This document shows positions 41,113 through 48,563 of a DNA stretch of 48,563 nucleotides, piece after piece (the first letter of the stretch is position 1; each line of letters starts with the position of its first letter). The stretch is from an uncultured Alcaligenaceae bacterium (lineage in GTDB: Bacteria > Pseudomonadota > Gammaproteobacteria > Burkholderiales > Burkholderiaceae_B). The stretch covers positions 1 to 48,563 of the forward strand of contig CALKIR010000044.1 of the NCBI GenBank assembly GCA_937995985.1, written 5' to 3'. Below the pieces are notes generated by a model that was given only the letters and a program-made list of their open reading frames with translations, did not search any database and was not told where the DNA came from. Made by a program: the position numbers and the translations under genes.

Positions 41113-43470
41113 CTATTGTTTGGATTCTCGCTTTAATTTAGCAAACGCCTCAGCCATTGCTCCTTGTGGAGGACGTGGAGCTGGTCTTGGTTGATTTCCT
41201 TTAGAACCGCGTGATTGGGTCGTCTGGCGTTTGTGAGCCATTTGTTGGGGAGCTGGATCGCGCATGCTTAAGCTGATGCGTTTTCGTTCTAAGTCTATGT
41301 CAAGCACGCGCACCGTGACAGGCTGACCTACCCGGACATGGTCACGGGGATCGCGTACAAACTCATTGGCAAGCTCAGAAATATGCACCAGTCCATCCTG
41401 ACCCACACCAATGTCGACGAAGGCGCCAAAATTTGCCACATTACTGATGACGCCTTCAAGCTGCATGCCTTCGGTAAGGTCTGTAATTTCAGTTACCCCA
41501 TCTTTAAATTGCGCTGTTTTAAATTCAGGGCGTGGATCGCGGCCGGGGCGTTTTAGCTCTTTAAAAATATCTTTGACCGTAGGCAAGCCAAAGCGCTCAT
41601 CCGTAAATTCGTCTGGACGTAGGGCATCGAGCGCATCTGCTTGACCAATAACCTCTTTGGCTGAAGCATTGAGACGGTGCAAAATTTTTTCCACAACCGG
41701 ATAAGCTTCAGGGTGCACCGCTGAAGCGTCTAAAGGGTTTTCACCATTGGTAATACGTAAAAAACCAGCGGCTTGTTCAAAGGCTTTAGGTCCAAAGCGC
41801 GGAACCTCTAAGAGTGCCTGACGGTTAGGAAAGGCGCCATGCTGCTCACGCCATTTAACAATATTTTGGGCAAGGCTGGGAGTGAGCCCCGAAACACGGG
41901 ACAGCAAAGCTGCAGAAGCGGTATTGACTTCGACGCCGACGGCATTGACACAGTCTTCTACAACTGCGTCCAGCGAACGGGCCAAATGACGTTGGTTGAC
42001 ATCATGTTGATATTGGCCCACACCAATGGCTTTGGGGTCTATTTTTACAAGCTCGGCCAAAGGATCTTGGAGTCGTCGAGCAATAGATACAGCACCCCGT
42101 AAGGAGACATCGAGATCAGGGAGCTCTTGACTCGCAAGCTCTGAGGCAGAGTAAACGGAGGCGCCGGCCTCTGAGATTGTGATGCTAGAAAAGTTAAGTT
42201 GTGGTTGTTTGTTCTTTAGCTCGCGTACAAGGGCCTCAGTCTCGCGGCTTGCGGTCCCGTTACCAATAGCCACCAGTTCAACCTCGTGCTGTTGAATCAA
42301 TTGGGCCAGGGTGTGCAGGCTACCTGATACATCATTGCGTGGTGCAAAAGGGTAAATGGTCGCCGTAGCCACGACTTTGGCAGTACGATTAATCACCGCA
42401 ACTTTAACTCCAGTGCGGATGCCGGGATCCAAGCCCATTACATTTTTAAACCCAGCTGGTGCTGCAAGTAATAAATCCCGCAAATTTTCTGCAAAGACCC
42501 GAATGGCTTCCTCTTCTGCTTTGGCATTGAGCTCGCCAATAATTTCAGTTTCAAATGTAGGGAGCATGCGCACACGCCAGGTCCAGCGACAAACGCTAGC
42601 GAGCCATTGCTCTCCTGGGCTGCGGGGGTGAGCCACATCAAAAGGCAGCTGAAGGAAGCGGGCAATTTGTACCATACATGGGTGGGGCTCTTGTTCTTCT
42701 CTTTCAGGATCCAAACCGAGATGGAGACGCAGTATATCTTGTTGTCGTCCTCGAAGAATAGCTAATAAACGATGAGAAGGAATGCGTTGAATGGGTTCAC
42801 GAAAATGGAACCAGTCTCTAAAATTACGGCCTTCATCTTCTTTGCCTTCAATAACATTGGCATATAACCAACCATTACGCCATAGAAACTCACGGATGTG
42901 GCTGCGTAGATCAGCGTGTTCAGCAAAGCGTTCAGCTAGAATATCTCGAGCGCCATCGAGCACGCCTTTGACGTTATCATAAGGGGGCTCCGTACTGAGA
43001 TAGGCGCCTGCTACTTGCTCGGGGTCTGCTGATGGATCTTTAAGTAAGGCATCAGCTAAAGGTTCTAGCCCGGCTTCACGGGCGATTTGAGCGCGTGTAC
43101 GCCGCTTAGGTCTGTAGGGGGCGTATAAGTCCTCTAATCTTTGTTTGGTTTCTGCATGGCACAACGCCTCAAATAGTTCGGGAGTGAGCTTGTTTTGCTC
43201 TTGGATACTCTCAATGATAGTGGTACGACGATCTTCTAGGTCGCGTACATATTCGAGACGCTGCTCTAGTTGGCGCAATTGCTCGTCTGTTAGCCCTCCA
43301 GTGAGCTCCTTACGATATCGAGCAATAAAGGGCACAGTGGCCCCTCCATCCAGTAACTCTATGGTGCTGACAACATGGGCTAAGGCAATATTAAGTTCAT
43401 CAGCCAGCTGTTTAGCAATGCGGTTTGCATCAGGGGAATAGGTTAAATTAGCTACATTTGAAGTATTCAT
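41113..43470 (-). CDS. tex: Tex-family S1 RNA-binding transcription accessory protein
   Basis: A 785-aa Tex protein, first described in Bordetella pertussis for toxin expression, binding nucleic acids during transcription. Order of domains: N-terminal helical region (QLADELNIALAHVVSTIELL and YRKELTGGLTDEQLRQLEQRL), YqgF-like RNase H fold (NVMGLDPGIRTGVKVAVIN near residue 330), helix-hairpin-helix repeats (SRVSGLTPSLAQNIVKWREQHGAF and VPRFGPKAFEQAAGFLRI), and a C-terminal S1 domain (LEGVISNVANFGAFVDIGVGQDGLVHISELA). The tail is basic. ATG 43470 gives the normal N-terminus; the frame from 43527 adds unlike residues. Divergent from the helicase gene. Confidence 0.95.
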   Translation of the reverse strand: MNTSNVANLTYSPDANRIAKQLADELNIALAHVVSTIELLDGGATVPFIARYRKELTGGLTDEQLRQLEQRLEYVRDLEDRRTTIIESIQEQNKLTPELFEALCHAETKQRLEDLYAPYRPKRRTRAQIAREAGLEPLADALLKDPSADPEQVAGAYLSTEPPYDNVKGVLDGARDILAERFAEHADLRSHIREFLWRNGWLYANVIEGKEDEGRNFRDWFHFREPIQRIPSHRLLAILRGRQQDILRLHLGLDPEREEQEPHPCMVQIARFLQLPFDVAHPRSPGEQWLASVCRWTWRVRMLPTFETEIIGELNAKAEEEAIRVFAENLRDLLLAAPAGFKNVMGLDPGIRTGVKVAVINRTAKVVATATIYPFAPRNDVSGSLHTLAQLIQQHEVELVAIGNGTASRETEALVRELKNKQPQLNFSSITISEAGASVYSASELASQELPDLDVSLRGAVSIARRLQDPLAELVKIDPKAIGVGQYQHDVNQRHLARSLDAVVEDCVNAVGVEVNTASAALLSRVSGLTPSLAQNIVKWREQHGAFPNRQALLEVPRFGPKAFEQAAGFLRITNGENPLDASAVHPEAYPVVEKILHRLNASAKEVIGQADALDALRPDEFTDERFGLPTVKDIFKELKRPGRDPRPEFKTAQFKDGVTEITDLTEGMQLEGVISNVANFGAFVDIGVGQDGLVHISELANEFVRDPRDHVRVGQPVTVRVLDIDLERKRISLSMRDPAPQQMAHKRQTTQSRGSKGNQPRPAPRPPQGAMAEAFAKLKRESKQ

Positions 43471-43629
43471 GCGTATAGACAACGTAAAATAAAGGAGTAG
43501 ATGATTGGGCAGACCAAGGCCGAGCACCGAGTCTGGGACAATCCATCGTGTCTCATTACGATAACACCTCAGGATTTTACTCGAATCATTCAGTTCACGT
43601 GTTGTATTAATTTTTTCAAATTTTTGCTT

Positions 43630-45672
43630 ATGCCGTCCGATGTCCTAGACCAAGTTTTTTCTCCCACAGGTCCTTTGGCCCAAAGTTTTGCTCGTTATGT
43701 GCCTCGCCCCCAGCAGATAGGGTTAGCGCAGGCAGTACAGCAGGCAATAGAACAACATCAGGTATTAATTGCCGAGGCAGGTACAGGTACCGGCAAAACA
43801 TGGGCTTATCTTGTGCCCATTTTATTGTCCGCGGGCAAAGCGTTGATTTCCACTGGCACACGTACTTTACAGGATCAGCTGTTTCATCGTGATTTGCCTG
43901 AGTTATGTCAGGGGTTACAGGTTGGTGTGTCTGCGGCCTTGTTAAAGGGGCGGGCAAATTATATTTGTCATTACCATTTTGAGCAGATGGGGCGCAATGA
44001 GCATGCTTTTGAGTCTCAGCAAGAGGTGGAGGACTATCAGCAGATTCGTTTATTTATGCAACATACAGAAACAGGAGATAAAAGTGATTTATCTGCTGTT
44101 CCCGAGCATGCCTCGATTTGGTCTAAGGTCACCTCTACGCGTGAAAACTGTCTAAACCAAGAGTGTGCGTATATCAATGATTGCTTTGTATATAAAGCCC
44201 GTCGAGAGGCTAAGGAAGCAGATATTGTGGTTATTAATCATGCCTTATTTATGGCTGATTGGGTGTTGCGTGAAGAAGGGGTTTATGATTTATTGCCCGA
44301 GGTGCAGGCCATCGTCTTTGATGAGGCGCATCAATTGCCGTCTACAGCAACACGTTTTCTTGGTATTTCTGTTTCTTCTTATCAGTTAAGAGATTTTGCT
44401 CATGATCTGACTATTATTGGTGGCAGTCATGCCAAAGGGGTTGCGGATTGGGCACGTCATGCCGATCAATTAAAGCGACTTGTTGATAGTTTGCGGTTAG
44501 ATTGTCTGCCGGTTCAAAAGGAAAAAGGACAACAAAGCACATTTGAAAATTTGCCTAATGCCCTTCAAGTGGATGCCGCTTTAGCGGAGCTAATGGATCA
44601 CCTAGCTAGGGTGACCCGCAGTTTGGCGCAGATAGAGGGCCATCATAGCGATCTCAAGGCTTTGTATATGCGAGCTCTTGATTTGCATGGGCGTTTGTTT
44701 TTATGGACTCAACCCGATCGCCAAGGGGTGATTCATTCTCATGAGCTTTTGGATGCCACTGCTCAAGCACAATTGGAGCAGCCGGCAGTTCGGTGGCTGG
44801 AAAATACCGCGCATATGCTGCGCCTACATCGTGCTCCTTTGGCCGTGAATCATATTTTTGGTCATTCTAAAGGTGAGGAGCAAGCATGGATTTTTACCTC
44901 GGCAACTTTATCCGTGCGAGGGGATTTTAGTCATTTTATTGCTCAGCTCGGCTTAGATGGGGCGCATACTTGTCATTGGCCTTCCCCGTTTGATTACAAA
45001 AAACAGGCTGTGTTATTTGTGCCGCAAGCAATGCCTGCACCGCATAGTCCTGAGTTTAATGTACATTTTGTTGAGCATTTGTGGCCGTTGATAGAGCAGG
45101 CTCAAGGAGGGGTCTTGGTGCTTTGTACCACCCTACGTGCAGTAGATGAGATTGCCGCTTTGATAGAGGAGAAAAATGAACAGGCGCAGCAACAGCGAGT
45201 GATTCTACACCAGGGTACACACAGTCGTGCTCAGCTCTTAAAAGCCTTTGCAGCGCATCAGCAAGCGGTATTAGTGGGTAGTGCGAGCTTTTGGGAAGGG
45301 GTGGATTTTCCAGGAGATGCTCTAACTGTAGTGGCTATTGACAAGTTACCCTTTGCCCCTCCTGATGATCCAGTCATTAGTGCGCGTATTGAGCAGTGCC
45401 GCCGTGAGGGGGGGAATCCCTTTCGCAGCCTGCAGTTGCCAGCCGCTGCGATTGCTTTGAAGCAAGGTGCGGGCCGCTTGATCCGAACGGAACAGGATTA
45501 TGGCATTTTGATGATAGGGGATACGCGCATAGTAGAAAAGGGCTACGGCCGTTTTTTGTGGCAAAGCTTACCGCCCTTTTCTCGCACTCGTAATATACAG
45601 CAAGCAATAGCTTTTTTGCGCGCACGCCCTCTTCAGTCAGCACAAGCAACAGGCTCTGCCCTCAAGGATTAG
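43630..45672 (+). CDS. iron-sulfur superfamily 2 DNA helicase, YoaA/DinG type
   Basis: A 680-aa XPD/Rad3-like 5'-3' DNA helicase. Walker A AEAGTGTGKTWAYL lies near residue 50. Four cysteines typical of the [4Fe-4S] domain lie in YICHYHF, ENCLNQECAYINDCF. The DEAH box is VFDEAHQLPS, followed by TSATLS (motif III). The C-terminal RecA fold has VLCTTLRAVDEIAAL, GSASFWEGVDFPGDAL and the motif VI arginines in KQGAGRLIRTEQDYG. The N-terminus resembles YoaA more than DinG, as it lacks the longer DinG lead-in. ATG 43630 is chosen because the family starts there; the 43-residue upstream extension from 43501 overlaps the tex promoter region. Likely role: repair of stalled forks or gapped DNA. Confidence 0.92.
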   Translation: MPSDVLDQVFSPTGPLAQSFARYVPRPQQIGLAQAVQQAIEQHQVLIAEAGTGTGKTWAYLVPILLSAGKALISTGTRTLQDQLFHRDLPELCQGLQVGVSAALLKGRANYICHYHFEQMGRNEHAFESQQEVEDYQQIRLFMQHTETGDKSDLSAVPEHASIWSKVTSTRENCLNQECAYINDCFVYKARREAKEADIVVINHALFMADWVLREEGVYDLLPEVQAIVFDEAHQLPSTATRFLGISVSSYQLRDFAHDLTIIGGSHAKGVADWARHADQLKRLVDSLRLDCLPVQKEKGQQSTFENLPNALQVDAALAELMDHLARVTRSLAQIEGHHSDLKALYMRALDLHGRLFLWTQPDRQGVIHSHELLDATAQAQLEQPAVRWLENTAHMLRLHRAPLAVNHIFGHSKGEEQAWIFTSATLSVRGDFSHFIAQLGLDGAHTCHWPSPFDYKKQAVLFVPQAMPAPHSPEFNVHFVEHLWPLIEQAQGGVLVLCTTLRAVDEIAALIEEKNEQAQQQRVILHQGTHSRAQLLKAFAAHQQAVLVGSASFWEGVDFPGDALTVVAIDKLPFAPPDDPVISARIEQCRREGGNPFRSLQLPAAAIALKQGAGRLIRTEQDYGILMIGDTRIVEKGYGRFLWQSLPPFSRTRNIQQAIAFLRARPLQSAQATGSALKD

Positions 45673-45681
45673 GGGGCAGGG

Positions 45682-46524
45682 TTAGAGCCAGTGTAAAGGG
45701 TTCCACCAGTTCTTAGGCTCTTCTAACCCTTGCTCATAATAAATAGAGTTGGGAAAGTTTTCATCCAGGACGCGTTTAGTGGTATCGCGCAAATCCTCTT
45801 GGCCTAACTTATCATAAGATAAATACATGATATATAAGGCCTTTTCTGCCGCGGGCACCCCTTCAAAGTCAGTAATTACTCGTTGGGCTCGGTTAATGGC
45901 TGCAACATAGGCTCCCCTTTTGTAGTAGTACTGCGCAACATTTAATTCGTTTTCAGCAATGGTGTTGACCAGCCAGGTCATGCGTAGTTTGGCATCATGG
46001 GCATAACGGCTATCTGGATAGAGCGTAATTAGCTCATTAAAGGCATCATAGGATTCTCGTAGCCCTTTGGGATCTCGTTCGCTAGGGTCTTGGCGGGTAA
46101 TATGAGCGAGAAAAGCACTGGGGGGGGTGAAAGTAATTAAGCCTTTGAGATAAAGCATGTAGTCGCTGCCGGGACTATTAGGATATTGCCGTTGGAAGCG
46201 CTCAATAGCAGCCAGGGCCTGCTCTGGTTCCTCGTCTTTCCAATTGACATAAGCCTGATCAATTAAGGCCTGTTGCGCTTGGATTCCAAATGGATAACGG
46301 GCCTCAATACTTTCTAGGCGTTTGCGCGCATTGCTCCAATTGCCAGCATCCATCTCAGCTCGGGCATCCTTGTAGAGCTGCTCTGCAGTCCAGCCAGCGG
46401 TGGGATCTTTTTCTGGCTCAAAGGTGCCGCACGCAGAAAGAAGCAGGGCACAACATAATACACTGATATGAAGCCAGCGATTTTTGATAGAGTTTAAAAA
46501 AGGTAGGAAGCTTAAGCTATTCAC
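45682..46524 (-). CDS. bamD: outer-membrane assembly lipoprotein BamD
   Basis: A 280-aa TPR lipoprotein, essential partner of BamA in inserting beta-barrel proteins into the outer membrane. The signal (WLHISVLCCALLLSAC) ends in lipobox LSAC. Tetratricopeptide repeats follow: AEQLYKDARAEMDAGNWSNARKRLESIEARYPFG, then EPEQALAAIERFQRQYPNSPGSDYMLYLKGL, then the DPSERDPKGLRESYDAFNELITLYPDSRYAHDA repeat. The start is GTG 46524, with AAGGA 8-9 nt upstream; the ATG frame from 46581 gives an over-long N-region before the signal. Divergent from rluD, a pairing common in proteobacteria. It ends 9 nt from the convergent helicase gene. Confidence 0.95.
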   Translation of the reverse strand: MNSLSFLPFLNSIKNRWLHISVLCCALLLSACGTFEPEKDPTAGWTAEQLYKDARAEMDAGNWSNARKRLESIEARYPFGIQAQQALIDQAYVNWKDEEPEQALAAIERFQRQYPNSPGSDYMLYLKGLITFTPPSAFLAHITRQDPSERDPKGLRESYDAFNELITLYPDSRYAHDAKLRMTWLVNTIAENELNVAQYYYKRGAYVAAINRAQRVITDFEGVPAAEKALYIMYLSYDKLGQEDLRDTTKRVLDENFPNSIYYEQGLEEPKNWWNPLHWL

Positions 46525-46664
46525 GAGTGAATTCCTTGTGGTGCAAAGCAAAAATTTGGGCGACATGAACACAAGCGCCATGAACTGTGTATTCTAAGAG
46601 ATTATAACGCTGAGAGGTAGACTTTAGCGCTTTATACGATCGCTTATTTGAATTGTTAAATTTT

Positions 46665-47645
46665 ATGAGTCTTTCACAGAAATATCCAACTGCTGCATCG
46701 ATCCATACTTTTCAGGTGGCAGAGCATACGCCAACACAACGCCTAGATAAATATTTAGCTTCTGTCTTAACAGATTTTTCTCGTGCACGTATCCAACAGT
46801 GGATACAGCAAGGGGCCGTTTTGTTAAATGATCAGCCCGTGCGGCCGCGAGCACAAATTAACGCAGGGGATCGAATTCAAGTACAGATTATACCCAGTGC
46901 CGAAGAACTGGCTTTTCATGCTCAAGATTTGCCTCTTGATATGGTGTATGTATCTGAACAGGTGATTGTGCTCAATAAAGCAGCAGGCATGGTGACGCAT
47001 CCAGGAGCGGGCAATTGGTCAGGCACAGTGCTGAATGCATTGTTATATCATTTTCCTGAATTAGAGGCGGTGTCGCGGGCAGGTATTGTGCACCGATTAG
47101 ATAAAGATACTTCAGGTTTGTTGATGGTTGCTCGTACAGAACAGGCGCGTGTGCAGCTGGTTGAGCAGCTAAAAAAACGTACCGTATTGCGTGCTTATCG
47201 TGCCTTATGCCTGGGGCATACACCAAGCTCAGGGGTCATTGATGTGCCTATAGCTCGTGATCCCCGCGTAGCAGTGCGAATGTGTGCCCGTGATTTACCT
47301 GGGGCGCGTAGCGCCCGCACTGATTATTATGCGTTGCGCTATGGGGTAGTGGAGCAGCACCATCAAGTAACTGAGCTAAGGTGTACACTGCATACTGGGC
47401 GTACGCATCAAATTAGGGTACATCTGAGTAGTTTAGGGCATCCTTTGCTTGGTGATGGTCTATATGGTGGTTTGAATACCCCATATACAAAGCGACAAAT
47501 GCTGCATGCTTTTCAGTTGGGGTTTATAGAACCAGAAACTCAGAAGTCATTGCGTTTTGAGTGTGCTCCGCCCACTGATTATCAGAATCTGTGTGCGCAG
47601 ATTGATTGGACTGAGGAGGAGTTTTGTGCAGAACACCATGCTTAA
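46665..47645 (+). CDS. rluD: 23S rRNA pseudouridine synthase RluD
   Basis: A 326-aa pseudouridine synthase that modifies helix 69 of 23S rRNA (positions 1911, 1915, 1917 in E. coli). An N-terminal S4 domain (RLDKYLASVLTDFSRARIQQWIQQGAVLLNDQPVRPRAQINAGDRI) precedes the catalytic domain with the nucleophilic Asp in GIVHRLDKDTSGLLMVARTE and the RluA-family motif LHTGRTHQIRVHLSSLGHPLLGD. ATG 46665 is used rather than the TTG at 46653. pgeF overlaps its end. Confidence 0.95.
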   Translation: MSLSQKYPTAASIHTFQVAEHTPTQRLDKYLASVLTDFSRARIQQWIQQGAVLLNDQPVRPRAQINAGDRIQVQIIPSAEELAFHAQDLPLDMVYVSEQVIVLNKAAGMVTHPGAGNWSGTVLNALLYHFPELEAVSRAGIVHRLDKDTSGLLMVARTEQARVQLVEQLKKRTVLRAYRALCLGHTPSSGVIDVPIARDPRVAVRMCARDLPGARSARTDYYALRYGVVEQHHQVTELRCTLHTGRTHQIRVHLSSLGHPLLGDGLYGGLNTPYTKRQMLHAFQLGFIEPETQKSLRFECAPPTDYQNLCAQIDWTEEEFCAEHHA

Positions 47646-48408
47646 TTCACTTTCTTTACCCCCAAATGTTGTGACTGGCCAACAAATAACGGGGGTGACT
47701 TATTTCACTACAACTCGAGTTGGGGGGCATAGTCAAGGCCCTTGGCATAGCTGGAATTTAGGCCTGCATTGTGGTGATGATCAACGGGCTGTATTCGCTA
47801 ACCGAGCGCAGCTACAGTCCAGGTTGCCTGGTCCAATCCATTGGTTGCGGCAAGTGCATGGTACTGACGTGATTGAGCTGAAAAAACATAGCCGCCCAAC
47901 AGCACTACCGATTACTGCAGATGCTGCATTTACCCGTGATACGGGTTGTGTGTTGGCCATTCTGACTGCGGATTGTTTGCCTATTGTGATTACAGATGTG
48001 CATCGCCGTATATTGGGGGTTGCTCATGCAGGCTGGCGAGGGTTAGCTAAGGGCATACTCAAGCATTTAGCGCAACATATGCAGCGCTATACCGCAGCAC
48101 AGGAATGGCAAGCGTGGATAGGGCCTGCCATCAGGCAGGATCATTTTGAGGTGGGAGCTGATGTTTATCAATTTTTTGTGCAGCACCATCCTCAAGATGC
48201 TCAGTATTTTCGTTTTTTGCGCCCAGGTAAGTGGTTGGCAGATTTGCCCGCTTTGGCACAGGCACGGTTACAGCGAGAGTTTGCAGGACGTGTGGTAATA
48301 GAGGATAGCCGTTATTGTACTTATGCGCAAAAAGAATTGTTTTTTTCTTATCGTCGTGAAGGAATTACTGGGCGTATGGCGACAGTAGCTTGGCTTGATG
48401 AATATTAG
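47626..48408 (+). CDS. pgeF: peptidoglycan editing factor / multicopper-like phosphorylase (YfiH family)
   Basis: A 260-aa member of the YfiH/LACC1 family. In E. coli the protein removes wrongly incorporated serine precursors from peptidoglycan synthesis, and relatives have purine-nucleoside phosphorylase activity. Family marks are WNLGLHCGDD, WLRQVHGTDVIEL, CVLAILTADCLPIVITD with the metal Cys, GVAHAGWRGLAKGIL with the His, WIGPAIRQDHFEVGADVY, and the C-terminal SRYCTYAQKELFFSYRREGITGRMATVAWL. The start is probably GTG 47626, since GGAGGA (47615-47620) is 5 nt upstream; ATG 47638 is the alternative. Either start overlaps the end of rluD, so translation is coupled. Confidence 0.93.
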   Translation: MQNTMLNSLSLPPNVVTGQQITGVTYFTTTRVGGHSQGPWHSWNLGLHCGDDQRAVFANRAQLQSRLPGPIHWLRQVHGTDVIELKKHSRPTALPITADAAFTRDTGCVLAILTADCLPIVITDVHRRILGVAHAGWRGLAKGILKHLAQHMQRYTAAQEWQAWIGPAIRQDHFEVGADVYQFFVQHHPQDAQYFRFLRPGKWLADLPALAQARLQREFAGRVVIEDSRYCTYAQKELFFSYRREGITGRMATVAWLDEY

Positions 48409-48468
48409 GTCCTTATTTTTTTCATGCTGTGATTATTCGTACTGCTTTATATTCTTGTCATTATTTTA

Positions 48469-48486
48469 TTTGTGCAATTTGTGCAA
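48469..48486. repeat. tandem 9-bp repeat TTTGTGCAA downstream of pgeF
   Basis: TTTGTGCAA occurs twice without a gap (48469-48477, 48478-48486). The rest of 48409-48563 has no convincing gene. The repeat may be an operator for a gene starting beyond the right edge; no partner is visible. Confidence 0.55.
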
Positions 48487-48563
48487 GTAGGGCTACCATG
48501 AAGGCGTGCCGTTTGATGATATATCTGCAGCCGTGTAACATTTAGATTCAGGATAAATAAGAA

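Noticed and set aside
43501..43629. 43-residue N-terminal extension of the helicase
   Set aside because: It overlaps the 5' region of divergent tex and has no similarity to YoaA/DinG; the family start is at 43630.
45650..45690. Terminator between the helicase gene and bamD
   Set aside because: CTGCCC/GGGCAG can pair across the 9-nt gap, but the stem lies mostly in coding sequence and no T-run follows on either strand.
1..48563. CRISPR array, transposon, toxin-antitoxin or phage genes
   Set aside because: No regularly spaced repeats, transposase, integrase or paired small toxin genes could be found on either strand.

Overview
The window looks like chromosomal core sequence of a betaproteobacterium of the order Burkholderiales, probably family Alcaligenaceae (the Bordetella, Oligella, Paenalcaligenes, Pelistega side). 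Reasons: a Bug/TctC-type solute receptor, an efp-earP pair for arginine-rhamnosylated EF-P, a GntR regulator followed by sdhCDAB-sdhE-gltA with mdh divergent, a leader in front of sucA that resembles the Burkholderiales sucA RNA motif, and a patatin / acetoacetate decarboxylase / 3-hydroxybutyrate dehydrogenase group. The DNA is not GC-rich and has AT-rich intergenic stretches, which suits a low-GC member of the family. The genus cannot be fixed by eye. I see no prophage, insertion sequence, CRISPR array or defence island.

Layout. 1-2.1 kb: tRNA-Arg(ACG) with promoter and terminator (minus strand), an FMN-dependent L-lactate dehydrogenase and a DUF423 membrane protein. 2.2-9.7 kb: a membrane-anchored thermonuclease-like protein, a complete peptide-type ABC importer (receptor with an extra C-terminal membrane anchor, two permeases, a fused double ATPase) and a DUF1178 protein. 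9.7-11.6 kb (minus): efp and earP. 11.6-16.9 kb (minus): acnB, a small GNAT-like protein, prpC and mdh. 17.2-23.1 kb (plus): gntR, sdhCDAB, sdhE, gltA. 23.2-28.0 kb: gloA, lldP (L-lactate permease) and, convergent to it, maeB (malic enzyme). 28.0-34.3 kb: a 0.7-kb AT-rich regulatory gap, then sucA-sucB-lpd. 34.4-37.0 kb: zapE and trpS. 37.1-39.9 kb: patatin-like protein, adc, bdhA. 40.0-48.4 kb: Bug receptor, tex, a YoaA/DinG-type helicase, bamD, rluD and pgeF.

How the genes fit together. About half the window is central carbon metabolism. Lactate comes in through LldP and is oxidised by LldD. Citrate synthase, aconitase B, 2-oxoglutarate dehydrogenase, succinate dehydrogenase and malate dehydrogenase are all here, with MaeB linking malate to pyruvate and PrpC offering entry of propionyl-CoA. 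Ketone-body or PHB-derived carbon is handled by BdhA and Adc.

The most interesting signals are regulatory. A palindrome (GTCTTATATAAGAC, or a one-base variant) lies exactly 9 bp upstream of the -35 box of predicted promoters for both acnB and mdh, next to gntR, which suggests a local TCA/methylcitrate regulon. The sucA leader can form mutually exclusive hairpins around its ribosome-binding site. A 14-bp inverted repeat sits just upstream of the predicted sucA promoter. I found no gene cluster that looks like a wholly new system.
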